Shown here: one piece after another, positions 1 to 7,007 of the stretch
How positions within the stretch are numbered: position 1 is the stretch's first letter
Layout: each line of letters opens with the position of its first letter
NCBI GenBank assembly: GCA_002322865.1
Contig: DCOH01000049.1
Span: 28,459-39,414 of the forward strand
From: Sphingobacterium sp. UBA1575
Lineage (GTDB): Bacteria; Bacteroidota; Bacteroidia; Sphingobacteriales; Sphingobacteriaceae
DNA length: 10,956 nt
Direction of reading: 5' to 3'
Notes under the pieces: generated by a model
What the model was told of the DNA's origin: nothing
The model's input: only the letters and a program-made list of their open reading frames with translations
Database searches by the model: none
Position numbers and translations under genes: made by a program

Positions 1-661
1 CCACTCCAGAAGTGGTCACTTTATTGGTTTTGCGGAAATACACGACCAAAGCCAAGGCCGGAATGGCCAATAAGTTCAATAAGTGCACCCCAATGGAAAG
101 CCCCATGACATAAGCAATCAGCAGCAACCATTTATTGGATTGCGGCTCATCGGCATGTGCATCCCATTTCAGGATAGCCCAAAAGACCACCGCCGTACAA
201 AGGGAAGACATAGCATATACTTCAGACTCTACGGCCGAAAACCAGAACGTATCGGTAAAGGTATAGGCCAAGGCCCCAACCGCAGCAGAACCCATGATAT
301 TGATGATTGCGGTATTGGATAGTTCCCCAGAAGTATTGATTCTTCCATACACTTTCTTAGCCAAGGCAGAAATAGTCCAGAACAGGAAGGTAATGGTCAG
401 ACCACTACATACGGCCGAACCCACGTTCATCCAATAAGCAATTTTGGTATTATCGCCAAAGGCGAAATTCGAGAATATGTTCTGCAACATCAGGAATAAA
501 GGTGCACCAGGTTGGTGTACAATCTGCATTTTGTAGGCAGAGGCAATAAACTCACCTGTATCCCACCAGCTTGTTGTTTTCTCTAACGTCAACACATAAA
601 CCAGTGTAGCAATGATACCACAGGCCCATCCCAACAGGTTATTGATTTTTTTATAATTCAT
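1..661 (-). CDS. DUF2723 / TMEM260-like polytopic membrane protein, N-terminal 220 residues (partial)
   Basis: An open frame starts with ATG at 661-659 and runs uninterrupted off the left edge. It encodes 220 residues that begin MNYKKINNLLGWACG. Residues 32-56 carry the family hallmark WWDTGEFIASAYK followed by HQPGAPLF, with acidic D34 and E37 in the first loop after a transmembrane helix (about 9-26). GT-C glycosyltransferases keep catalytic acidic residues in this loop. Further hydrophobic segments lie near residues 75-102, 122-140, 148-165 and 177-208, and a second acidic patch is SAVESEVYAM (142-151). Family members in Bacteroidota are usually about 1,000 residues, so most of the gene is missing here. 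The family is related to TMEM260, a protein O-mannosyltransferase; a glycosyl-transfer role in the inner membrane is therefore inferred from family. The usual HPPG motif reads HQPG here. The gene is transcribed away from the tRNA, and I see no convincing promoter for it. Confidence 0.88.
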   Translation of the reverse strand, partial: MNYKKINNLLGWACGIIATLVYVLTLEKTTSWWDTGEFIASAYKMQIVHQPGAPLFLMLQNIFSNFAFGDNTKIAYWMNVGSAVCSGLTITFLFWTISALAKKVYGRINTSGELSNTAIINIMGSAAVGALAYTFTDTFWFSAVESEVYAMSSLCTAVVFWAILKWDAHADEPQSNKWLLLIAYVMGLSIGVHLLNLLAIPALALVVYFRKTNKVTTSGV

Positions 662-849
662 AGTTGTACCAGCAGGTTTTCTAATAATTCTGCTTCGAAA
701 ATAAGGATTCCTACGAATAAACGAACAAATAGTTTCGAATTTAATACAGTTCTAATAGGCAAAACAACATAAAATGCACACAGAGCCATTTAAAGCCAAA
801 AAATATTGCATTGAAAATCAGTATATTTAACAATTAACCTATTTTTTTA

Positions 850-880
850 TTTGTGAATTAGAAAACTCGACGTATATTTG
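850..880 (+). promoter_or_regulatory. Bacteroidota housekeeping promoter for tRNA-Gln
   Basis: The -33 element TTTG (850-853) is followed by exactly 19 nt and then TATATTTG (873-880), a perfect match to the TAnnTTTG -7 element of Bacteroidota. Transcription should begin about 885-887, giving a leader of roughly 38 nt before the tRNA at 924. Upstream (about 820-849) the DNA is strongly AT-rich, as is common for stable RNA promoters. The match and spacing are seen directly; activity is inferred. Confidence 0.8.
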
Positions 881-923
881 CATCGTCAAAAGGGAACAAC
901 CTGAGACAAAAAACTAAAAGGAT

Positions 924-994
924 TGCCCGATAGTATAATGGTAGTACGACGGTTTTTGGTGCCGTTTGTCTTGGTTCGAATCCAGGTCGGGCAA
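924..994 (+). tRNA. tRNA-Gln (anticodon TTG)
   Basis: A complete 71-nt cloverleaf can be folded. The acceptor stem TGCCCGA (924-930) pairs with TCGGGCA (987-993) over all 7 bp. The D stem is GTA/TAC (933-935/945-947) around a loop containing GG. The anticodon stem ACGGT/GCCGT (949-953/961-965) encloses loop TTTTGGT, giving anticodon TTG at 956-958. The variable loop has 4 nt. The T stem CTTGG/CCAGG (970-974/982-986) encloses TTCGAAT. The U1-A72 end pair is typical of glutamine tRNAs. The discriminator base is A994, and CCA is not encoded. TTG reads CAA, and CAG by wobble. It is the only plus-strand gene in the window and has its own promoter and terminator. Confidence 0.96.
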
Positions 995-1001
995 CATCAA
1001 A

Positions 1002-1032
1002 AAAAGGCTTGAAACAATGTTTCAAGCCTTTT
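1002..1032. terminator. Shared bidirectional Rho-independent terminator (tRNA-Gln and susCD-like operon)
   Basis: AAAAGGCTTGAAAC (1002-1015) and GTTTCAAGCCTTTT (1019-1032) form a perfect 14-bp stem around a 3-nt AAT loop. On the minus strand the stem runs into seven T (complement of 999-1005). On the plus strand it is followed by TTTTCTTTTATT. The hairpin starts 7 nt after the tRNA and ends 3 nt before the stop codon of the SusD-like gene, so it can end both convergent transcripts and closes the susCD-like operon without room for a further gene. Confidence 0.9.
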
Positions 1033-1035
1033 CTT

Positions 1036-2619
1036 TTATTCTACCACATTGAACCAAAGCGGGGTCAACAATCGGTGTTTCTCCGAATTATCACCCACCT
1101 CTTCCGGATTCCTGTTCTGCTCATTACTTTCATAAAGCATCGCTTGTATCCATTGGGAATTGTTGTTCGGATCAAAAATAGTCGTGTTCAGGTTTGCTGG
1201 TCTTTTCAGACTCGGACCATAGATTGCCGAACTGTAATCCATCCTACGCATATCCACCCAAGTTTCTGGGTTTAGGCACAAGGAAATATATTTCTGACGC
1301 ATGATGTGCGAAAGACCCGTATTCAATTGGTCAAAATGTCCAGTAAGGTTATCGGCTACTTGCGCTGCCCAATAGGCATTGATATCCGCCGCAGATACCC
1401 CCAATTTACGCATATTGGCCTTCACACCCTCTTCATAGGCGGCTAATGCGCCTGGCTTATCCCCTTTCCGCAATCGTGCCTCGGCCTCGATCAGTTTCAC
1501 CTCCGAATAGGTAATGAAACCAAAAGGAGAAGTGGTGTTGGTGTAGAAGCCGCTTTTGCTGAATCTGCCGTAATCCTCTGGCTTGGTCTTGCTTGCATCG
1601 CCCGGCGACCCATCTGGCAAAACCCCTTGTCCATTGGCAATAAAAGCCCCCGCCGCTGGTCCACGGTATTTCCCATCGGAAGCCGCAGGCTGCATGATCT
1701 TACTGATCCGTGGATCCTGGTATAATTTATTGGTCACCGGAAAAGAGCTCAGCATGTTCACAAAAAACTGCGACCAAGCAAAATACCTAGGATTGGTTAA
1801 GGATTCAAAACCACCCCAGCTCGACCATGGGTTCTCATCCACCAACAATCCGCCCGATAAATAAGGGAACTCAGCATCCATACCATCGCCATTGAAAGCA
1901 TTCTGACAGGCTTTGATGATCTCATCCGCATTGTACAGCCCCGATTTCTTGCTCAAATGGTTCATGTACCTTGCCTTAAGGGCCCAAGCGAACTTCTTCC
2001 ATTTGGAAATATCCCCTTGGTACAGCAAGTCTCCGTTTTTCACATGCAAGCCCCGCTTGTTGTCCGTTCTTTCAAAAGCGGCAATAGCCTCATCAAGTAT
2101 GGTCTGCAAACGCTCGTAGACCTCCTTTTGGGTATTGAATTTTGGGACCAAGGAAATCATATCCTTACCATTATAAAAATCATCGACTACAATATCGCCA
2201 TATTGAGCGGTCAGCAATCCGAAATTCAGTGCCAATAAGGTTTTTCCTACCCCAACAAAATGTGGATTTCCTTCTTCCTCTCCCAATACAATAATATCCA
2301 CGGCATTTGGCATCGTGATCACATAGGCATTCTGCCAAGCAAAATAACCCGATGTAAATCGCCAATTCGTTGCCGAATATCCTCCTGAAGAGGCACTCTG
2401 TATGGCCCCATATTGCGTTACTCCGGCTACCTCCCGCGAAGCACGCCACTGTGCCGCCCCACTTGAAGTCGTGATTGCTCCAGCAATCCTGCTCGCAGCC
2501 TCTACCTTAGAGGGATTGTTCGGATCTTCATTCACATCCAGGAATTTTTGGCATGATCCCAAACCCAAACTCGTTGCTGCAAGTGCTATATATAAACTGT
2601 TTTTAATAAAATTCTTCAT
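1036..2619 (-). CDS. SusD-like outer-membrane lipoprotein (SusD/RagB superfamily, SusD-like_2 type)
   Basis: This 527-residue surface lipoprotein is the ligand-binding lid partner of the adjacent SusC-like transporter. The N-terminus is a lipoprotein signal peptide with lipobox LGSC (Cys23), followed by QKFLDVNEDPNNPSKV, a start typical of SusD-like_2 proteins. Family-like helical (TPR-type) segments include SKWKKFAWALKARYMNHLS (205-223), ITYSEVKLIEAEARLRKGD (369-387) and IMRQKYISLCLNPETWVDM (439-457). Length and C-terminus (LLTPLWFN near the end) look complete. ATG at 2619 lies 6 nt after the TAA of the SusC-like gene; the junction reads TAATAGGCCATG, so two stops stand in tandem. It is the last gene of the operon, ending at a strong terminator. 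The ligand cannot be read from the sequence: family members bind glycans, peptides or other nutrients, and no catabolic gene is nearby to point to one. Confidence 0.93.
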   Translation of the reverse strand: MKNFIKNSLYIALAATSLGLGSCQKFLDVNEDPNNPSKVEAASRIAGAITTSSGAAQWRASREVAGVTQYGAIQSASSGGYSATNWRFTSGYFAWQNAYVITMPNAVDIIVLGEEEGNPHFVGVGKTLLALNFGLLTAQYGDIVVDDFYNGKDMISLVPKFNTQKEVYERLQTILDEAIAAFERTDNKRGLHVKNGDLLYQGDISKWKKFAWALKARYMNHLSKKSGLYNADEIIKACQNAFNGDGMDAEFPYLSGGLLVDENPWSSWGGFESLTNPRYFAWSQFFVNMLSSFPVTNKLYQDPRISKIMQPAASDGKYRGPAAGAFIANGQGVLPDGSPGDASKTKPEDYGRFSKSGFYTNTTSPFGFITYSEVKLIEAEARLRKGDKPGALAAYEEGVKANMRKLGVSAADINAYWAAQVADNLTGHFDQLNTGLSHIMRQKYISLCLNPETWVDMRRMDYSSAIYGPSLKRPANLNTTIFDPNNNSQWIQAMLYESNEQNRNPEEVGDNSEKHRLLTPLWFNVVE

Positions 2620-2625
2620 GGCCTA

Positions 2626-5600
2626 TTAAAATGAAAATTTCAAACCTAAATCAAATCCCCTGGTCGCTGGAACCCCTAAGTTGTCAAACCCGAAGGACCC
2701 CGCTCCTGCTACCCCTGCTCCAGATCCGGAAACTTCTGGATCAACTCCCGAATAATCCGTGAACAACAACAAGTTTCTTCCGGTCAGTGTGAACTGGAGA
2801 TTCGATAATTTCAACCTCTCTGTAAACGAAGCCGGTGCCTTATACGAAAGACTCACATAACGCAATCGGATCCAGCTTCCATCCTCCACGAAATTATACC
2901 CATTGTTCGCAAACCTGCTGGTATAATAATCTTGGTTCAACGGAATAGCAGTGGTATTGGTCGCTCCTGTGGATTCGATAATACCCGGAATCACAGCCGT
3001 TCCGCGATCCAGCGTCAATGGACTCAAGCCCGACAATACTAAGGTATAGGCCGTTGCATTGAATACATCGCCACCCTGGCGTACATCCCACATAAAGGAT
3101 AATCCAAGGTTTTTATATTGGAAATTGTTGGTGATACCGCCGATCCAGTCCGGATTACGGTCGCCGATATTGGACAAGGTCGAAACTACTTGTGGCATAC
3201 CGTTATTATCCAATAAATATTGTCCGGCATCATTGGTTTTCCAGGTTTTTCCATTTATCCCAAACAGGGTAGAATTCAAGAAGGCAGCTCCTTGTGCAGC
3301 ATCGCCCTTTACCCAAGCATCCGACAGTTCCACCCGGTCCAAGAACCCAGGAAGATAAAGCACAGTGGCCTTATTTTTACTGAAATTCACATCGAAGGAC
3401 CATGAAAAATCTTGCTTCTTAACTGCTTGCACGTTCAAAATCCCTTCCCAACCAACATTTTCGATCTCTCCACCGTTCAGCACGGCCAAGAACGAGCCTG
3501 AAGAAGGCGGAGTCCTAGTGCTCAGGATCTGATTATCCGAATTTGTCTTATACCAGGTTACATCCAATCCGATCCGGTTATTGAACATTTTAAGATCCGC
3601 TCCAAATTCCAACGAATTCGTGAATTCCGGAACCAGGTTTGGATTTCCATAGGTATCATTCATATTGGAGATAAATCCACGTGGATTGATGGTAAAATCA
3701 TTGATATAGGTCCCTAAGGTTGTGGCCAATTTATGCGCTGGTGCATCCTTACCTACCTGCGCCCAGGCCGCCCTTAATTTTGCATACGACAGAAAACCGG
3801 TACTGCTATTTCCGGAAAGTTCCTTCATCAGGTCCGTAAGGACAATGGAGGTACTCACTGCCGGATAGAAGAAGGAATTTTGTCCAGGTCGGAGGGTGGA
3901 AGTCCAATCGTTTCTTCCTTTTAGGTTCAGGTAGATGATGTTTTTCCAATCTGCCGTAAAATCACCGAACACCCCAACAATTCTCCTTCTGGAGATGCTG
4001 GTGGATACGGTACGGTCTTCTGCCAACACATTATTGATGGATGCAAAATCCGGATCGATGAAATTCCTTGCTGTGGCGGTATTGGTTTCTCTAAATATCG
4101 TCTCGATGTTATGACCAACGGTAAAATCAAAATTAAAGTCCGACACCAATTGTTTGGCATTGGCCAAGAACGTCGAGGTGGTCAATTGGTTATTAGCCTT
4201 TGATTCGGTCATATAACCCGTTAATCCGGTCTGTGAGGTCGGAGCCGTGATACTTTGAAAATTCTCCCCATAATAATCTGTTCCCAATCGATAGGTCAAG
4301 GTCAACCATTCATAGGGGTTATAATTCACATCCCCCATCGCGATCACCCGGTTAACCCTATTGGTTATCGGTTTTTTATTGATGGTCCAATACGGGTTAT
4401 CAATGGCATTTTCTCCATTTTCACTCAGGGTTTTCTGCGTTCCATCCTCATTCAGGAAATCGGTCATCTGCACGTTCCTCGGCCAATAGATGGCACCCAT
4501 TACCCCATTTTCAGAACCCTGCGGAAAATAGGTACGACCTGTATTCATATAGGTCATATTGGCGCCGATCTTTAGGTTGTCGAAGATCTTATGGTCTGCG
4601 TTCAACCGAAAGGACCTTCTGGAAAAGTCGTTGTTCTTTGCGATACCTCCCTGTTCCATGAGGTTTCCAGAAACATAGAAGGTAGAACGTTCCGAACCAC
4701 CACTTGCCGAGAGGTCGTGGTTCTGGGCAAAGCCAGTTTTGAAAAATCCGCCCAAATTATCGTAGATCTCCTCATTTGATGCAAACTCTGGTCCCCAGGA
4801 GAGGTAACTTTCATTTTCAAAAATCCCGTTTCGTCCCTGTTTAAAGACCCCTTGCAATTCTGGCAATTTATTCGCCTTATCCCAGGAGAAGGTATTTCCG
4901 TAGCTGATGCTTCCTTTTCCGGAATTCCCCCGCTTGGTCGTGATGATCACTGCTCCAGAGGCTGCCCGCAACCCATAAAGGGCAGATGCGGCAGGACCTT
5001 TCAATACCGAAATACTTGCGATGTCTTCGGGATTGATGTCGATGGCCCGGTTGGATGCCGGGGCCACTCCCGCTGTTAAACCTCCTTGGGAGATGGGCGT
5101 GCTGTTATCGATCGGAATACCATCCACAACAAATAGTGGTTGGTTATTTCCACTCAGGGAACTACCACCACGGATGTAGATAGAGGCAGAGGTACCGGGT
5201 GAACCACCAGAATTGGTTACCTGTACACCAGCCACCTTACCTTGTAGGGTGTTCACTAAGTTGGGCTGATTACTTTCGGTCAGCTCTTTGGAAGATACAT
5301 TCTGGGCGGAATAACCCAAGCTTCTTGCCCGTTGCTTGATACCCATGGCGGTCACTACCACTTCGTCGATCGCTTCATCGGACGATTGCAGCGTGATGTT
5401 GTAGACATTTCCAGCACCGACCACCTGGTTCCTTTCATCGGAACCGATCATGCGAAACACCAAGGTCTCGCCTGGAGCAGCTTGTATCGAGAAGGTTCCG
5501 TCCGCATTGGTCTGCACCATCCGGTCGGTCCCTTTCACGAGCACCGTAACATTTGAAAGCACCTCTCCATTGGAAGAAACAACTTTCCCTGTTACCGCTT

Positions 5601-5670
5601 TTTGCTGCGCCATCAAACAGGATGCATACAACGCTACCCCGAAAAAAGTAAGTAAAAATCTTCTTTTCAT
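2626..5670 (-). CDS. SusC/RagA-like TonB-dependent outer-membrane transporter
   Basis: This 1,014-residue protein imports the ligand presented by the SusD-like lipoprotein, using energy from TonB. Domains in order: signal peptide about 1-21 (cleavage likely after LMA); a carboxypeptidase-regulatory-like beta-sandwich at about 25-95 (TGKVVSSNGEVLSNVTVLVKG); the SusC signature and TonB-box region DEVVVTAMGIKQRARSLGYS (102-121); a plug at about 122-247 with IRGGSSLSGNNQPLFVVDG (166-184) and VLKGPAASALYG (222-233); then a 22-strand-type barrel to the C-terminus, ending in LGLKFSF with a terminal Phe. It has no STN domain, unlike the other receptor in the window, so direct control by the neighbouring FecR is not expected. 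The reading frame is intact. It is first in the operon with the SusD-like gene. A promoter and a dyad lie upstream; there is no Shine-Dalgarno sequence, only an A-rich leader. SusC-like identity is firm, substrate unknown. Confidence 0.96.
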   Translation of the reverse strand: MKRRFLLTFFGVALYASCLMAQQKAVTGKVVSSNGEVLSNVTVLVKGTDRMVQTNADGTFSIQAAPGETLVFRMIGSDERNQVVGAGNVYNITLQSSDEAIDEVVVTAMGIKQRARSLGYSAQNVSSKELTESNQPNLVNTLQGKVAGVQVTNSGGSPGTSASIYIRGGSSLSGNNQPLFVVDGIPIDNSTPISQGGLTAGVAPASNRAIDINPEDIASISVLKGPAASALYGLRAASGAVIITTKRGNSGKGSISYGNTFSWDKANKLPELQGVFKQGRNGIFENESYLSWGPEFASNEEIYDNLGGFFKTGFAQNHDLSASGGSERSTFYVSGNLMEQGGIAKNNDFSRRSFRLNADHKIFDNLKIGANMTYMNTGRTYFPQGSENGVMGAIYWPRNVQMTDFLNEDGTQKTLSENGENAIDNPYWTINKKPITNRVNRVIAMGDVNYNPYEWLTLTYRLGTDYYGENFQSITAPTSQTGLTGYMTESKANNQLTTSTFLANAKQLVSDFNFDFTVGHNIETIFRETNTATARNFIDPDFASINNVLAEDRTVSTSISRRRIVGVFGDFTADWKNIIYLNLKGRNDWTSTLRPGQNSFFYPAVSTSIVLTDLMKELSGNSSTGFLSYAKLRAAWAQVGKDAPAHKLATTLGTYINDFTINPRGFISNMNDTYGNPNLVPEFTNSLEFGADLKMFNNRIGLDVTWYKTNSDNQILSTRTPPSSGSFLAVLNGGEIENVGWEGILNVQAVKKQDFSWSFDVNFSKNKATVLYLPGFLDRVELSDAWVKGDAAQGAAFLNSTLFGINGKTWKTNDAGQYLLDNNGMPQVVSTLSNIGDRNPDWIGGITNNFQYKNLGLSFMWDVRQGGDVFNATAYTLVLSGLSPLTLDRGTAVIPGIIESTGATNTTAIPLNQDYYTSRFANNGYNFVEDGSWIRLRYVSLSYKAPASFTERLKLSNLQFTLTGRNLLLFTDYSGVDPEVSGSGAGVAGAGSFGFDNLGVPATRGFDLGLKFSF

Positions 5671-5716
5671 GTGTTTGATTTTAATTTAGGATTTATGTTT
5701 ATAAGTTTTTTAGGCG

Positions 5717-5734
5717 ATCATATCGTGATATGAT
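5717..5734. promoter_or_regulatory. 18-nt dyad at the predicted start of the susC-like transcript
   Basis: ATCATATC (5717-5724) and GATATGAT (5727-5734) are perfect inverted repeats separated by GT. Judged from the -7 element at 5746-5739, transcription should begin near 5734, so the dyad either covers the transcription start as a protein-binding site or forms a hairpin at the extreme 5' end of the mRNA. The remaining leader to the ATG at 5670 is about 46 nt and A/T-rich. The symmetry is seen; the role is inferred. Confidence 0.5.
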
Positions 5735-5738
5735 AGTA

Positions 5739-5768
5739 CAAGTCTACAAAAAAAAGTAGTTCATGCAA
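5739..5768 (-). promoter_or_regulatory. Probable promoter of the susCD-like operon
   Basis: On the minus strand TTG (5768-5766) is followed by 19 nt and TAGACTTG (5746-5739), which matches the Bacteroidota -7 element TAnnTTTG at all but one fixed position. The spacing equals that of the tRNA promoter in this window. It lies about 70 nt upstream of the SusC-like start codon and downstream of the terminator of the preceding operon. This supports independent transcription of the pair. Confidence 0.6.
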
Positions 5769-5794
5769 CGCTCTTCCCGATTAAATGAAAAAGC

Positions 5795-5831
5795 AATCCC
5801 TGAGAATGATTAAATTTCACGCCCAGGGATT
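5795..5831 (-). terminator. Probable terminator after the receptor/lipoprotein/helical-protein operon
   Basis: AATCCCTG (5795-5802) and CAGGGATT (5824-5831) form a perfect 8-bp stem with a 21-nt loop. On the minus strand the stem is followed by GCTTTTTCATTT. It sits 21 nt beyond the stop codon of the gene ending at 5853 and before the susC-like promoter. The loop is longer than usual, so this is less certain than the terminator at 1002-1032. Confidence 0.55.
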
Positions 5832-5852
5832 AAATTAAAGGTTAATATCAGT

Positions 5853-6158
5853 TTAAATTGCTTTTATTTTCCGTAACATCCGTTGGATCTCCGGGTCTTG
5901 TTTATGATGCCCATTTTTCAAGATCGCATTTCCTTTGCATTCCTTCTTGAGCTCATGTGCAGCGACTTTATAATCCTCCAATATTTCATCCAATTTATTT
6001 AGGATGTGGCAGTACTCCCGATGTGCTTCCCGCAGGAATTGATGCTTCTCGCGCAGGGAAGAAAGTTCCTCCTCAAAACCATGGAGCTGGTAAAGGATTT
6101 CCAATCCGTAGATCCTACGCATGAGTTCCTGATGTTGATGGGTGTTGATGCCTTTCAT
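5853..6158 (-). CDS. Small His-rich helical (coiled-coil-like) cytoplasmic protein, unknown function
   Basis: I do not recognise this 101-residue protein. It has no signal peptide or membrane segment, so it should be cytoplasmic. Nearly all of it looks helical: residues 10-75 alternate hydrophobic and charged positions (ELMRRIYGLEILYQL, FEEELSSLREKHQFL, ILNKLDEILEDYKVAAHEL), as in a coiled coil or helical hairpin. A shorter basic helix, QRMLRKIKAI, closes the C-terminus. It contains 9 His (7, 9, 26, 39, 46, 51, 68, 84, 85) and 2 Cys (50, 74), so metal binding is conceivable but not shown. ATG at 6158 follows the lipoprotein stop codon by 9 nt, which makes co-transcription very likely. Its GC content (35 to 57% in the 60-base lines I counted) resembles the receptor, not the AT-rich lipoprotein between them. 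That it is a real gene is supported by tight spacing and regular amphipathic pattern. Confidence 0.75.
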   Translation of the reverse strand: MKGINTHQHQELMRRIYGLEILYQLHGFEEELSSLREKHQFLREAHREYCHILNKLDEILEDYKVAAHELKKECKGNAILKNGHHKQDPEIQRMLRKIKAI

Positions 6159-6167
6159 GGAGCCGGA

Positions 6168-7004
6168 TTAAAAACTTTCCATTACACTAAAAAAATTATT
6201 TATAGTAAATCCACCATCATTATTATTATTCCAGGTATTATAGTCTTCCTTAGAAAACGGGGATAATTTATCAGGCTCTAGCCGTATAGTGTAAATATGC
6301 CTTCTTGAGGTTTTTTCCAAAAAATAATAAGCCCTAAATAAATCTTGAGAATTTCTACCCTTTATTTTTAATTCTTCTTTTTGATTATTCAATAATTTTA
6401 ATTTTATAGCAACATATTTTTCATAGTGTTTTATCTTAAAAAATTCTTTTGGAGGCTTATTGGAAATATTGAATATGGTATCTAACGGTTTTTCGGTATA
6501 TTCAACATGCACCCAAGGTCTTGATTTCTCTTCTATTATGCCATAAACTGCGAGATGAAAAGGTTTCTTGTCTGGGAATAAGACTGTATTCTGTCCAAAA
6601 AACTTCACATACATATATCCTTTTTCGGTAATAAAATCATCTAAAGGGTGTTTGTCACTTACAGTCAAGGTAGAATCGGCAAAATCTGAAAGGTAATACA
6701 CCTGGTTGATTTCTCTTTTATGGTTTGGAATTTGGTGCCATCCTGATAATTTAGCGTTATTGAAATTCAATTTAATTTTAATGCTGTCTTTCCCCGCTTC
6801 ATAAGGTATTAGGTATCGTCCTCGTTCCATTTTGTATTCATTCTCTTGATAGGTAATACTTTTCAAGGATAAATTCCCTATAGCATTCAATTTTATTTGG
6901 GTAACTGGAAGGATATTTTCATCAACTACGGATTTACTGCAGGCTTGGACAAATAAAAACCCCAGAACCAATCCAATCTGCAACCATAACATTTTCTTTC
7001 TCAT
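6168..7004 (-). CDS. Unrecognised lipoprotein coupled to an STN-domain TonB receptor
   Basis: This 278-residue protein begins MRKKMLWLQIGLVLGFLFVQAC, a lipoprotein signal peptide with the lipid-accepting Cys at 22 (lipobox VQAC, Val instead of the common Leu at -3). The mature part has no motif I recognise. It is rich in Lys, Asn, Ile and aromatic residues in alternating patterns that suggest beta structure (for example YMYVKFFGQNTVLF, PFHLAVYGIIEE, PWVHVEYTEKPL), and ends in an Asn-rich tail, WNNNNDGGFTINNFF. The ATG at 7004 lies 3 nt after the receptor stop (TAAATCATG), implying translational coupling. It is clearly more AT-rich than its neighbours: five 60-base lines I counted between 6301 and 6600 are about 12 to 38% GC, against 45 to 48% in receptor lines. 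By position it may be a surface accessory or ligand-binding partner of the receptor, standing where a SusD protein would. It has no resemblance to SusD. Confidence 0.85.
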   Translation of the reverse strand: MRKKMLWLQIGLVLGFLFVQACSKSVVDENILPVTQIKLNAIGNLSLKSITYQENEYKMERGRYLIPYEAGKDSIKIKLNFNNAKLSGWHQIPNHKREINQVYYLSDFADSTLTVSDKHPLDDFITEKGYMYVKFFGQNTVLFPDKKPFHLAVYGIIEEKSRPWVHVEYTEKPLDTIFNISNKPPKEFFKIKHYEKYVAIKLKLLNNQKEELKIKGRNSQDLFRAYYFLEKTSRRHIYTIRLEPDKLSPFSKEDYNTWNNNNDGGFTINNFFSVMESF

Positions 7005-7007
7005 GAT

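Noticed and set aside
83..322. Plus-strand 79-codon frame
   Set aside because: Shadow of the DUF2723 gene, whose minus-strand frame carries the WDTGEF motif and is open over the entire 661 nt.
696..729. Possible promoter for the DUF2723 gene on the minus strand (TTTG at 729-726, TATTTTCG at 703-696)
   Set aside because: The -7 element has a mismatch and the spacing is 22 nt, unlike the 19 nt of the two better promoters here; too weak to annotate.
924..994. tRNA-Gln as an integration site for a mobile element
   Set aside because: No repeat of the tRNA 3' end, integrase, transposase or other mobile-element feature is visible in the window.
1009..1275. Plus-strand open frame starting in the terminator hairpin
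   Set aside because: It is antisense to the firmly identified SusD-like gene, has no family features, and starts inside the terminator.
5712..5718. AGGCGAT-like word shared by the susC-like leader and the hairpin at 10492
   Set aside because: Only about 7 bases in common and in a different structural setting; expected by chance in 11 kb.
5742..5763. Minus-strand mini-ORF ATG AAC TAC TTT TTT TTG TAG that could be a leader peptide (MNYFFL) upstream of the SusC-like gene
   Set aside because: It lies within or upstream of the predicted promoter elements, so it would not be in the mRNA.
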